64,000 nt of DNA from DATEOR01 sp036279015 (GTDB lineage Bacteria; Actinomycetota; Thermoleophilia; Gaiellales; Gaiellaceae). The position numbers and the translations under genes are program-made. Below the pieces are notes generated by a model, which worked only from the letters and a program-made list of their open reading frames with translations, did no database searches and was not told the DNA's origin. Positions 33,142 through 40,846 of the stretch are shown here, in pieces; position 1 is the first letter of the stretch; every line of letters starts with the position of its first letter. Where the stretch lies: NCBI GenBank assembly GCA_036279015.1, contig DASUJY010000023.1:19318-83317 (forward strand), written 5' to 3'.

Positions 33142-33270
33142 GTGATTCGGAAGCTCCTCTGGACGGGCCTCTACGCCGGGCTCGGTGCGCTCGCGACGAT
33201 TGCTGCGCGCACTCTTGCCTCGCGCGTGTGGCGCGTCGCCACCGGCGAGCGGCCGCCGGTGAAGAGATGA
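33142..33270 (+). CDS. Short DUF4235-like membrane protein
   Basis: A 42-residue protein with one transmembrane helix (LYAGLGALATIAARTLASRV) and a basic end, similar to the first half of DUF4235 proteins. GTG 33142 is the only start after an upstream stop-free stretch; the ribosome site is weak. It overlaps the next gene in ATGA, so it is the first gene of a coupled envelope-gene set (33142-34270). Confidence 0.55.
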   Translation: MIRKLLWTGLYAGLGALATIAARTLASRVWRVATGERPPVKR

Positions 33271-33626
33271 CCGGCGACGCCGTTCTCGAGCGAGGGGCGG
33301 ACCGGCTTCAACAGCTCGCCGACCGTGCCGCCGCAAGCGGCGGTCCTGCCGCGAAGCTCGCCGAGCCGCTTGCCGAGGATGCGGTCCTGCTGCGGCGGAT
33401 GAAGCCGAGCCTCATCCGCGCGCGCCTCAAGGGGGAAGCCTCCACGAATCTGAAGCCGGGTTCAGGGGGGGCGGTCGCGCCCGCCGGCCCAGAGCTCGGC
33501 AAGCGACCGAAGCCGGCGAAGCGCGGTGGGGTGAGCCCGTACGTCGTGATCGGAATCGCGCTCGTGGCGGGTGTCGTCCTCGCCAAGGCGCTCGACTGGA
33601 GGGGACATGCCCACCCACGCGGCTGA
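33267..33626 (+). CDS. Hypothetical single-helix membrane protein
   Basis: A 119-residue protein. The N-terminal 90 residues are hydrophilic and helix-prone (RLQQLADRAAASGGPAAKLA), followed by a C-terminal transmembrane helix (PYVVIGIALVAGVVLAKAL) that would leave the bulk in the cytoplasm. ATG 33267 overlaps the preceding stop. It ends 20 bases into the DUF1469 gene. No family recognised, but its setting suggests a role with the envelope proteins downstream. Confidence 0.75.
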   Translation: MTGDAVLERGADRLQQLADRAAASGGPAAKLAEPLAEDAVLLRRMKPSLIRARLKGEASTNLKPGSGGAVAPAGPELGKRPKPAKRGGVSPYVVIGIALVAGVVLAKALDWRGHAHPRG

Positions 33627-33996
33627 AGGCGTCGGGCCTGCGGCGAAGCAGGTGGCCGAGCATGCGAGCACCCTGGCGCGCCTCGAGGTCGAGCTCGCCC
33701 TGCTCGAGCTGAAGCGGAAGGTCGCGGCGCTCGGGATCGGGATCGGGCTGGCGCTCGGAGGCGCGATCTTCGGCCTCTTCGCGCTCGGCTTCGGCCTCGC
33801 GACGGCCGCTGCAGCGCTCGCGCTCGTTCTCTCCACCTGGCTCGCGCTGCTGATCGTCTTCGCCGCGCTCGCTCTGCTGGCTCTGGCGCTTCTCCTCGTG
33901 GGCCTCGGCGCGATCCGCAAGGGCTCGCCGCCGGTCCCCGAGCAGGCGATCCAGGAGGCCAGGCTGACGACGGAGGTGATTCGCAATGGCCGCTGA
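33607..33996 (+). CDS. DUF1469/holin-superfamily III membrane protein
   Basis: A 129-residue protein of the PF07332 (YqjE-like, 'phage holin family') group. The N-terminal amphipathic helix is QVAEHASTLARLEVELALLE, followed by two long hydrophobic helices (about 45-70 and 80-105). Despite the family name, actinobacterial members are chromosomal envelope proteins often encoded next to DUF3618, as here. It overlaps both neighbours by a few bases. Confidence 0.88.
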   Translation: MPTHAAEGVGPAAKQVAEHASTLARLEVELALLELKRKVAALGIGIGLALGGAIFGLFALGFGLATAAAALALVLSTWLALLIVFAALALLALALLLVGLGAIRKGSPPVPEQAIQEARLTTEVIRNGR

Positions 33997-34270
33997 CGAA
34001 CGTTCCGCGGCGGACGTGCGCCGTGACATCGCCGTGGAGCGGGAGCAGCTCGCCGGCGCAGTCGACGAGCTGCGTGCCGGAATCGACGACGTGACCGATG
34101 TCGCCGGGCGTCTACGCGCCAAGCTGCCGCTCGTCGCGGCAAGCGCTCTCGGCGCCGGATTCGTCCTCGCGGGCGGGGTCGGCGCGACGATGCGGTTCGT
34201 CGCGCGACGGGGCCGGGACGGGCGGGAGCGGGCCCGCGTGGGCCGGTACGCCGTCGTCGACAAGTCCTGA
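33986..34270 (+). CDS. DUF3618 protein
   Basis: A 94-residue protein: AADVRRDIAVEREQLAGAVD, the DUF3618 signature helix, then RLRAKLPLVAASALGAGFVL as a membrane helix, and a basic C-terminus. DUF3618 is a small actinobacterial family of unknown role, usually adjacent to DUF1469. It overlaps the DUF1469 gene by 11 bases and closes the coupled set. Confidence 0.88.
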   Translation: MAADERSAADVRRDIAVEREQLAGAVDELRAGIDDVTDVAGRLRAKLPLVAASALGAGFVLAGGVGATMRFVARRGRDGRERARVGRYAVVDKS

Positions 34271-34297
34271 GAAGACGAACACAGGAGGAGGGGGCAC

Positions 34298-34711
34298 ATG
34301 ACACAGGTGCGCGAAGTGATGACCTCGAAGCCTGCGAGCTGCGCGCCGCAGGACTCGATCTCCGACGCCGCCAGGGCGATGGCGAGCGAGGATGTCGGGC
34401 CGATCCCGGTCGTGGAAGGCGACCGGCTCGTCGGGCTTCTGACCGACCGAGACATCGTCGTTCGGGTCGTGGCCGAGGGCCGCGATCCGCAGTCGACGAG
34501 CGTGGGCGAGGTCGCGTCCTCCGATCTGGCGACGGTGTCGCCGGACGAAGACCTCGACCGCGCTCTCCAGCTTCTCGCCGAGCGGCGCGTGCGGCGGCTG
34601 CCGGTCGTCGAAGGAGGAAAGCTGGTGGGGATCGTCGCCCAGGCCGACATCGCTCGGCGCGGCGAGGACAAGCAGACCGGCCAGGTCGTCGAGCAGATCT
34701 CGAAGGACTGA
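34298..34711 (+). CDS. Tandem CBS-domain protein
   Basis: A 137-residue protein made of two CBS domains: VREVMTSKPASCAPQDSISD to VGLLTDRDIVVRVVA, and VGEVASSDLATVSPDEDLDR to VGIVAQADIARRG. A CBS pair binds adenosine nucleotides and often regulates another protein; stand-alone CBS proteins are frequent stress genes in actinobacteria. AGGAGG precedes the ATG. A strong terminator follows. Confidence 0.93.
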   Translation: MTQVREVMTSKPASCAPQDSISDAARAMASEDVGPIPVVEGDRLVGLLTDRDIVVRVVAEGRDPQSTSVGEVASSDLATVSPDEDLDRALQLLAERRVRRLPVVEGGKLVGIVAQADIARRGEDKQTGQVVEQISKD

Positions 34712-34732
34712 CCGAAGCGAGAGCCGAGAAGA

Positions 34733-34755
34733 AGGGGCGGGTCGATCCCGCCCCT
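34733..34755. terminator. Bidirectional terminator between CBS and BON genes
   Basis: AGGGGCGGG (34733-34741) and CCCGCCCCT (34747-34755) form a perfect 9-pair stem with a 5-base loop between two convergent genes. GC-rich hairpins without a T run are the usual form in high-GC actinobacteria. Confidence 0.8.
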
Positions 34756-34765
34756 ACTTCCTTGG

Positions 34766-35224
34766 CTAGGTCTGCTTCGTGGGCGCGTCCGTCCCCGGCG
34801 TGTGCAGGAGGTTCTCGACCCCGCGCACACCCTGAACGCTGCGGGCCGACTTGCCAAGCGCCTCGACGAGGCTCTCGTCGGAGACCTGCCCGCGCAGGAA
34901 GACGACCCCGTTCTCGGCGTTGACGTTGATGTCGCCCTTCGGAACCTCGGCCTCGCGGAAGAGCTCCGTCTCGACCTTCCGCGCGAGCGTCACGTCGTCG
35001 GGTTGCTCCTTCGGCTGCTCTCGCAGGTGCGTGGCCTGCTGCGTGAGCCCGTAGGCCTGGGAGCCCGCCGAGCGACCGGCTCTGCCGGCCCGCCGCCCCG
35101 TGCGACGGAAGAAGGCGAGGGCGCGGTCGCGGGCCTTGTGCCTTCGCAGAGTCCCGTTTTTCGGGTCGAAGAAGTACGCGAGCGCGGCGCCGGCTCCGGC
35201 GCCGATTGCGATCAGACGTTTCAT
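34766..35224 (-). CDS. BON-domain envelope protein
   Basis: A 152-residue protein. A glycine-rich hydrophobic start (LIAIGAGAGAALAYFFDPKN) includes the short motif FFDPKNGTLRRH, seen in many YtxH-like proteins. The C-terminal BON domain is DDVTLARKVETELFREAEVP to VVFLRGQVSDESLVEALGKS. BON domains bind phospholipid and are linked to osmotic-stress envelope proteins (OsmY-like). The gene converges on the CBS gene across the terminator. Confidence 0.88.
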   Translation of the reverse strand: MKRLIAIGAGAGAALAYFFDPKNGTLRRHKARDRALAFFRRTGRRAGRAGRSAGSQAYGLTQQATHLREQPKEQPDDVTLARKVETELFREAEVPKGDINVNAENGVVFLRGQVSDESLVEALGKSARSVQGVRGVENLLHTPGTDAPTKQT

Positions 35225-35271
35225 CAGTTCCCCTCCGTTGCTCTCTGTTGCCTACCCGGAATCGAGAGCCG

Positions 35272-35604
35272 CTAACTGTCCCGCCGGGGATCCGAATCTC
35301 GTGCGATGTCGGCCGCTTCCTCGTGCTTGCGCACGGTCAGGAACCTGTCGTTCGATGCGATCACGCCCTCGACATCCGGCGCCTCGTGACCCTCGAGCAC
35401 TGCAAAGTCGGTCGGCGTCGCGCGGACGCGCTCATACTCGGGTCCGGTGAGGACGATCGTCGCCGTGCACTCCGCGTCTCCGCATTCGCAGAGGAACTCA
35501 ATCGGCTCCTCTGGGCTCCCGTCCGGCGGAAACTCGTTGATCCGCTCGTTCACCTCGCGGAAGAGAGCCTCGTTCCTGGCGATGCGGTCCGCGCGCTCAG
35601 TCAC
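35272..35604 (-). CDS. Cys-motif hypothetical protein (copy 1 of a tandem pair)
   Basis: A 110-residue protein carrying FLCECGDAECTATI (about residue 38), a CxC-x4-C pattern that could bind zinc, and a C-terminal DRFLTVRKHEEAADIARDSD. It is a paralogue of the gene just upstream, sharing NERI/NERLL leading helices and the LCEC motif. Small actinobacterial family without a known role. Overlaps the upstream copy by 8 bases. Confidence 0.75.
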   Translation of the reverse strand: MTERADRIARNEALFREVNERINEFPPDGSPEEPIEFLCECGDAECTATIVLTGPEYERVRATPTDFAVLEGHEAPDVEGVIASNDRFLTVRKHEEAADIARDSDPRRDS

Positions 35605-35887
35605 TCTTCTCGACGATCGTAACGTCCCCGTGCGTCGTGATCACATGCTCGCCCTCCACTCGGGGATGACCGGTGACGATCGCGAAGCGGTTGACCTCGT
35701 CTCTGAGGGCTTCGAATTGGTCGATCGTCAGCGCGACGGTGCTGCGACAGGACGGATCGAGGCACTCGCAGAGAAAAGGGATCCTGCGCCGTCCATCGAC
35801 GCGGCCGCGGACGGCGTCGAGCAACCGCTCGTTGGCACGGCGGAAGACGTCCTGGTTGCGACGCTCGGAGGTCCTGCTGAGATACAC
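35597..35887 (-). CDS. Cys-motif hypothetical protein (copy 2 of a tandem pair)
   Basis: A 96-residue paralogue of the neighbouring gene with FLCECLDPSCRSTV (CxC-x4-C) and VNRFAIVTGHPRVEGEHVIT. The shared order (helix, Cys cluster, VTG/VLEGH strand, closing VE/VIxx) shows tandem duplication. The metal role is inferred from cysteine spacing only. Confidence 0.75.
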   Translation of the reverse strand: MYLSRTSERRNQDVFRRANERLLDAVRGRVDGRRRIPFLCECLDPSCRSTVALTIDQFEALRDEVNRFAIVTGHPRVEGEHVITTHGDVTIVEKSD

Positions 35888-35992
35888 GGGTCCGGCCTAC
35901 CCGCGGTGGGCGCTCTTAGTCCTGGATACCTTCACGAAATACCTACCGGAGCTCTCGTCGGCTCCGATAGGCTGCGGCGAAGAGGGGGTGGG

Positions 35993-36433
35993 ATGGCGCT
36001 GAGGGTCTCGCATGACGTAGTTGCGGCGGCTGAGAGCATGCTCGCCGAAGCGTACGAGCTCGTCCTGAGCGGCTGGTGCCAGGGAACAGCAGCCGAGGAC
36101 GCGGCCGGCCGTAGCATCGAGCCCTCGAGCGCCTTTGCCCGCCGCTGGTCTGCTCCGGGGGCACTCGAGCGCGTCTGGCGCCGCACGACGGACGCCGATG
36201 ACCTCGCGCTCGAAGCCTACGAGCGGGCGAGCCTCGCCCTGACGGCCGCCCTACACGACGTCCCGCAGCGCTGGAACGATGCGCCCGGGCGGCGCCTCGA
36301 CGAGGTCCTCGACGGGCTTGCGACCGCGGTGGACAAGCTCCGTGCCGCGCCGAGCTCGCCGCTCGAGGTGCTCGAGGATTTCATCGAAGAGGCGCATCGA
36401 GGCGACGGCCCGGCGCTCTTCCTCGCGGATTAG
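35993..36433 (+). CDS. DUF6197-like hypothetical protein
   Basis: A 146-residue helical protein: SHDVVAAAESMLAEAYELVL, SGWCQGTAAEDAAGRSIEPS, FARRWSAPGALERVWRR and WNDAPGRRLDEVLDGLATAV. The GWCQG and WND-PG blocks are the conserved points of the DUF6197 family, which has no known function. Start ATG 35993 is preferred over the longer upstream frame. Ends 32 bases before the zinc-ribbon gene. Confidence 0.75.
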   Translation: MALRVSHDVVAAAESMLAEAYELVLSGWCQGTAAEDAAGRSIEPSSAFARRWSAPGALERVWRRTTDADDLALEAYERASLALTAALHDVPQRWNDAPGRRLDEVLDGLATAVDKLRAAPSSPLEVLEDFIEEAHRGDGPALFLAD

Positions 36434-36465
36434 AAGCGCGCTACGCTCCGTGTGGAAGGAGCGAG

Positions 36466-36786
36466 ATGACGCAATGCCGCCGTTGCGAGGGTGAAATCGA
36501 GAGCGCTTTTCGCTACTGCCCCTGGTGCTCGGCGCCGCTTCGGATCAAGGTGACCGAGCTCTTTCCGGGCCGCACGCGGAAGGGTGAGGAGGGGAGAGCC
36601 CTGCGCGTCTCTCGCTACTTCGCCGCTGACGACCGCGAGGCGGAGGTCCGCGTGAGCGTGTGGAGCGAGGCGCGACTGGGCGGGATGAGAGCCGACGCCG
36701 CCGTGTCCCTCGACGAGGATGAATCGAGGCGCCTCGCACGCTTCCTGGCCGAAGCACCTGCGCTCGAAGAAGCACAGACTTTGTAG
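36466..36786 (+). CDS. Zinc-ribbon hypothetical protein
   Basis: A 106-residue protein with an N-terminal zinc ribbon (CRRCEGEIESAFRYCPWC, residues 4-21: two CxxC knuckles) and a beta-rich domain: VSRYFAADDREAEVRVSVWS and LGGMRADAAVSLDEDESRRL. Such two-part proteins are frequent in actinobacteria and of unknown role. AAGGAG precedes ATG 36466. A metalloprotease gene follows after 76 bases. Confidence 0.78.
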   Translation: MTQCRRCEGEIESAFRYCPWCSAPLRIKVTELFPGRTRKGEEGRALRVSRYFAADDREAEVRVSVWSEARLGGMRADAAVSLDEDESRRLARFLAEAPALEEAQTL

Positions 36787-36862
36787 GAGAGATTGGGATT
36801 TCCTGAGGGGTGCGCTAGTCTCACGCGCCACTGGGACGTTCCTTCTAGGGAGAGGAGACCGA

Positions 36863-37825
36863 ATGGGTAGGTCAGGGCTGCGCCGCTGGCGCGTCCGAGC
36901 CGTGCTCGCGACGCTGCTCGTCTCGCTCGCTGCGCTCTATGCCTCGACGGCGTCGGCCGGCGGCGCGGGCGCCGCTTGGTCGACGCAGGCGTCGCTCTCG
37001 CCCGGCTGCGGGCTCGGCTCGGGCTTCCTCGACTCGCTTGCGGCCCGCTCGAGCGGGGCCCGCGGGCTCTCGCGCGAGCCCGCGCTGAACGAGACCGCCG
37101 AGGAGGTCCCGGCGGGGGAGGCTCCGAGCACACAGAACTTCAGGGCGACCATTCCGGTCTACTTCCACATCATCAGGGAGAGCGGGGCGGTCGAGGACGG
37201 GGACGCGCCGGGCTCGTGGATCCGGAACCAGATCAACGTCCTCAACCTGAGCTACGGCGGGTTCTACGGCGGTCCCGACACGGGCTTCAACTTCAGGCTC
37301 GCAGGCGTCGATCGGACAACGAATGCCAAATGGTTCAACATGACCCCGGGCGGCGCGGACGAGTTCAAGGCGAAGCGGCAGCTTCGGGAGGGTGGCGCCG
37401 ACGCGCTCAACATCTACACCGTCTCGGGCGGCGGCTACCTCGGCTGGGCGTACTTCCCGTCCTCCTACGACAAGCAGCCGTGGGTCGACGGCGTCATCAT
37501 CGCCTTCGCCTCCATGCCGGGCAGCACGATCCCGGGGTACGAGGACTTCAACCTCGGCTTCACGGCCACGCACGAGACCGGCCACTGGCTCGGGCTCTAC
37601 CACACCTTCCAGGGCGGCTGTAACGCCAAGGGCGACTACGTGGACGACACTCCGGCCGAGAAGGGGCCCGCGTTCGGCTGCCAGGTCGGCAGAGACACGT
37701 GCCTCGAGGCGGGTCTCGACCCAATCCACAACTACATGGACTACTCGGACGACCCGTGCTACTTCGAGTTCACCCAGGGTCAGGCCGAACGCATGCAGGA
37801 GCAGTACCTCTTCTTCCGCGCCTGA
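36863..37825 (+). CDS. Secreted zinc metalloprotease, pappalysin (M43) family
   Basis: A 320-residue secreted protease. A signal peptide (LATLLVSLAALYASTASAGG) is cleaved near residue 33. The extended zinc motif HETGHWLGLYH lies at residues 237-247, and the Met-turn YMDYSDDPC follows at about residue 293; this is the metzincin pattern of the pappalysin family. It probably degrades extracellular proteins. Mature-domain cysteines (GGCNAK, FGCQVGRDTC, DDPC) suggest disulfides. A strong hairpin terminator follows. Confidence 0.93.
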   Translation: MGRSGLRRWRVRAVLATLLVSLAALYASTASAGGAGAAWSTQASLSPGCGLGSGFLDSLAARSSGARGLSREPALNETAEEVPAGEAPSTQNFRATIPVYFHIIRESGAVEDGDAPGSWIRNQINVLNLSYGGFYGGPDTGFNFRLAGVDRTTNAKWFNMTPGGADEFKAKRQLREGGADALNIYTVSGGGYLGWAYFPSSYDKQPWVDGVIIAFASMPGSTIPGYEDFNLGFTATHETGHWLGLYHTFQGGCNAKGDYVDDTPAEKGPAFGCQVGRDTCLEAGLDPIHNYMDYSDDPCYFEFTQGQAERMQEQYLFFRA

Positions 37826-37848
37826 GAGGAGGCGGTTCGAAGACGGAG

Positions 37849-37878
37849 AAGCGGGCCGGCCCTCGAGCCGGCCCGCTT
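37849..37878. terminator. Terminator between M43 protease and secreted-protein gene
   Basis: AAGCGGGCCGGC (37849-37860) and GCCGGCCCGCTT (37867-37878) pair perfectly over 12 bases around a 6-base loop. It serves two convergent genes, the metalloprotease and the secreted protein. Confidence 0.85.
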
Positions 37879-37885
37879 CATGTCG

Positions 37886-38380
37886 TCAGCAGCTCTGGCT
37901 GCCCCGCTCGAAGACCAGGTTGACCGCGGCACCGTGCAGCCTGACCGGCGCGCCGCTCGGCGATTGCCACTGGATGTCGAAGCGATGGTTGTCGTTCGCC
38001 TCGAACGCCGCCGTGTTCGCCACGAACGTGAAGCTGACGGACTCCTTGCCGCTCGGGACGAAGCGGACGACGCCCGGCTTCATCGGCGCTTCCGGAACGC
38101 CGTCGACGACGCCGCGGAAACGGACAGGCGCGCCGCTCACGGTGAGCGTGACGGTCTCGGCCACCTCGTGCACGGTGCAGCGCGAGATCGAGAGCCCGGG
38201 AACCCTGTGCCAACCGCTCCCGGAGATCTGCGCCGAGCGCGCCGTCCATTTCGCCGACTGCCTCTCCGTCGCGCCGTTGAAGTTCCGGTTCGCGGCGGCG
38301 AGGACGACGGCGGGCACTGCGACGAGCAAGAGCAGCACGCCGAGGAGAACGAGCGTGCGGCGTCGAGTGGGCAGACGCAT
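37886..38380 (-). CDS. Secreted hypothetical protein
   Basis: A 164-residue exported protein. A Sec signal (LVLLGVLLLLVAVPAVVLAA) is cleaved near residue 30. The mature part is beta-rich (AETVTLTVSGAPVRFRGVVD, VSFTFVANTAAFEANDNHRF), like an immunoglobulin-fold domain, with two cysteines (SRCTVH, SQSC). No family recognised. It lies between two secreted-protease genes and might be their partner or substrate, inferred from place only. Confidence 0.75.
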   Translation of the reverse strand: MRLPTRRRTLVLLGVLLLLVAVPAVVLAAANRNFNGATERQSAKWTARSAQISGSGWHRVPGLSISRCTVHEVAETVTLTVSGAPVRFRGVVDGVPEAPMKPGVVRFVPSGKESVSFTFVANTAAFEANDNHRFDIQWQSPSGAPVRLHGAAVNLVFERGSQSC

Positions 38381-38413
38381 CAGAGCCTCCTTCGTCTCGT
38401 TGTCAGTCCTCCA

Positions 38414-39253
38414 CTACGGATCGATGAAGCTGTCCAGGAACGCGCGAGAGTAGGGCGTGTCGACGCGCTGATAGCTGCCGGTTGCGTTGCAGGTCAGCGA
38501 ATTGACGTAGGAGGCGTCTCCGAGCACGTAGCCGTTCAGGAACACGGGCCCGCCTGAATCGCCGAAGCAGGAGCCGCCGCCCGCCTTCGAGTCGTTGTCG
38601 TTGATCTGGAAGACGACCACCTCGGTCTGCACGTTCTTGAGGAACGAGGTCGTCGAGCGCCGCTCCTGCACGACGATCTGGCTCTTTTTGTCGCCGATGT
38701 CGACGCCGTAGCCGACCAGCGTGAAGGTCTCGTCCTTGAGCTCTCCCTGGTTTTTGTCCAGATAGCCGATCGGCGGCAACGGAGCAGGCGTGATGCTCCA
38801 CTTCGTCGTGGCGGGCGCGTCGAGCACCACGACTCCCTGGTCATGCTGCTTGGGAAGGCTGAGGACGCCGTCCCAGCCGGGGTCCGGGTGAGCGGTACCG
38901 GTGATGTAATGCCTCTCGCGCCGGGTCCGTTCGGCAGCGGTGATTCCGGCCTGCAGCGGATCGGGCTGGAGCTCGTCGTCGAACGAGACGTAGACGTTGG
39001 TCGCCGGCCCCTCGGTGCAGTGACCGGCCGTCAGGACGACCGTGGGCGAGATCAGCGTGCCGGAGCAGCGAAAGCGGCCGTCGGAGGTCGTGAAGCGGAC
39101 GACTCCCACGTTCGTGTGCACCCTGTCCGGGGTTCCTCCGGTGATGCCGAGCGCCGGCACGGCGGCGACGAGCGCTCCCGCCGTCGAGGCCACCGCGAGC
39201 GCGACGAGCCCGACCTTGCGGGTAATGAAAGTCCTTCTGGTCCTAGCGGGCAT
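38414..39253 (-). CDS. Secreted trypsin-like serine protease (S1)
   Basis: A 279-residue secreted protease. Signal sequence LVALAVASTAGALVAAVPAL; cleavage probably just before GITGG, which is also the start of a chymotrypsin fold. The catalytic triad is His78 (TAGHC), Asp138 (HDQGVVVLD) and Ser233 (GDSGGP). There is no separate propeptide, so it may fold directly on export. GGGAGG lies upstream of ATG 39253. The last exon-like Cys pair (SGTCNA type) is near the end. Broad proteolysis outside the cell is the likely role. Confidence 0.93.
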   Translation of the reverse strand: MPARTRRTFITRKVGLVALAVASTAGALVAAVPALGITGGTPDRVHTNVGVVRFTTSDGRFRCSGTLISPTVVLTAGHCTEGPATNVYVSFDDELQPDPLQAGITAAERTRRERHYITGTAHPDPGWDGVLSLPKQHDQGVVVLDAPATTKWSITPAPLPPIGYLDKNQGELKDETFTLVGYGVDIGDKKSQIVVQERRSTTSFLKNVQTEVVVFQINDNDSKAGGGSCFGDSGGPVFLNGYVLGDASYVNSLTCNATGSYQRVDTPYSRAFLDSFIDP

Positions 39254-39382
39254 TCCCCTACCTCCCAAGTCGTTGTCCGCGACGCCGACCTTCCCAGCAG
39301 GCCGCGGCCGGGTCAAGTCCTGGATTTCCCGCGATGAACCACGAGGGTCGGCTCGCCGTTCCCGCGCCTACGATGAGCAGCT

Positions 39383-40846
39383 GTGAGCCTCCATCGAGTC
39401 GATCCTCGTTTTCTCATCCCGCACCGGGTCGACCGTGCGCTTGTTCTGGATGGACTGGACGAGTGGCGGGTTGGGCTGACATCGGCCGGGATCGACGTCG
39501 TCGATGAGCCGGGCGGCGGGCGGCCCCCGGACCTGGCCGTCGCTCCGGCACGCCTGGCCGCAGAGGCGAGTCGGACGGGCGCACCGTCGATCATCGTCGA
39601 GGGGTCGCGGGAGCGGCCGCTTCAGGGAAGCGGTTACGGAACGCAGCGATATGTCCTGCGGCCGTCGCGCGAGCGCCCGACGCTGACATTTCCCCTCGAC
39701 GAGGAGCTGCCGGCGTCGTACGCCCTGGAGCACTGGAGCGTCGTCGATCGACCCTGGAAGGCGGCGCGGCTTCGCGCCGCCCGGGCGCTCATGTCTCGTG
39801 GCCGCTTCCCCTCGTGGGCCTCCCCGGTCGTCACCGTGGCGACACAGTCCCCCGGATCCCCTTCCCTGGTCGCCGCGGCGCGCGAGCTCGGCGTTCCGGA
39901 AGAGGTGAGCTGGTTTCTCACCTTCGGTCAGGGAGACGCCCTCAGTCGCAACGCGTTCCAGCTCTTTCGGGCCGGCTCCGACCGGCCGGAGTGGATCCTG
40001 AAGTTCGCTCGCGTCGCCGGCTACTCGGAACGGTTCGACAACGACGAGCGCGGCCTTCGGCTCGCACAGGCCGCAGGAGGTGACGTCGCTGCGCACTCGC
40101 CCCGGGTGGTGGGACGCCTGGAGCTCGACGGAGTCCACGCTTCGCTCGAGACGGCCGCCCCGGGCAGGCGGCTGCGCGACATCCTCCTGGCACGCGGCGA
40201 CCGATCCCTCAAGCTCGCCCTGATCGAACGGATCGGCGCATGGATCCTCGAGCTCGGCGACCTGACCCGGGCCTCGCCCCAGGCGGCGGAGGCCGAACGA
40301 GCTCGCCTGCGGAACGCCGTTGTCCCGCACTGGGCCGATCTCGGCGTGTCCGCGGATCTCGTGGAATCGCTGCCGCCGCTCGACGCGGTCGTCCAGCACA
40401 ACGATCTCGGCAGCTGGAACGTCGTCGCACACGGCGGCGAGTTCGTCGTGCTCGACTGGGAGAACGCCCGCGAAGCCGCCTTGCCGCTCTGGGATCTCCT
40501 CTACTTCCTGGGCGATGCCCTCGTGCTCCTCGACTTGTCCGATGCCTCTCCTGAGGAGTTGCCCCGCCGGATGGCACGGCTCTTCGCGGGCGAGGCGCCC
40601 TCGTCGCCCGTCCTCTTCTCCTGGGTTCGGCGGAGCGCCGAGGCGGCGCGGGTTCCTGCCGACGCAGTCGGCGCGCTCGCCACGCTCTGCTGGTTGAGCC
40701 ACTCCCGTTCGGCCGACGACCACAACGTCGACCTGGCCGCCTTCACGCCGGGCGATCCGCCGCGGCTGCACGGGCTCGAAGGCATCGCCCGGGCCTGGAT
40801 GTCGCATCCCGCGCTCGGGCCTGGCTGGAGGACCTGGCGTGGGTGA
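39383..40846 (+). CDS. Aminoglycoside phosphotransferase-like kinase
   Basis: A 487-residue protein. The C-terminal half holds a protein-kinase-like fold: Lys207 in WILKFARVAG, the catalytic loop HNDLGSWN (His339, Asp341, Asn346) and the metal DWE at 358-360. The N-terminal 180 residues are an additional, unassigned domain. APH-type kinases phosphorylate small hydroxyls such as sugars or antibiotics; the substrate is unknown. Overlaps the methyltransferase gene by 8 bases, so the pair acts together, perhaps in surface-polysaccharide or glycan modification. Confidence 0.8.
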   Translation: MSLHRVDPRFLIPHRVDRALVLDGLDEWRVGLTSAGIDVVDEPGGGRPPDLAVAPARLAAEASRTGAPSIIVEGSRERPLQGSGYGTQRYVLRPSRERPTLTFPLDEELPASYALEHWSVVDRPWKAARLRAARALMSRGRFPSWASPVVTVATQSPGSPSLVAAARELGVPEEVSWFLTFGQGDALSRNAFQLFRAGSDRPEWILKFARVAGYSERFDNDERGLRLAQAAGGDVAAHSPRVVGRLELDGVHASLETAAPGRRLRDILLARGDRSLKLALIERIGAWILELGDLTRASPQAAEAERARLRNAVVPHWADLGVSADLVESLPPLDAVVQHNDLGSWNVVAHGGEFVVLDWENAREAALPLWDLLYFLGDALVLLDLSDASPEELPRRMARLFAGEAPSSPVLFSWVRRSAEAARVPADAVGALATLCWLSHSRSADDHNVDLAAFTPGDPPRLHGLEGIARAWMSHPALGPGWRTWRG

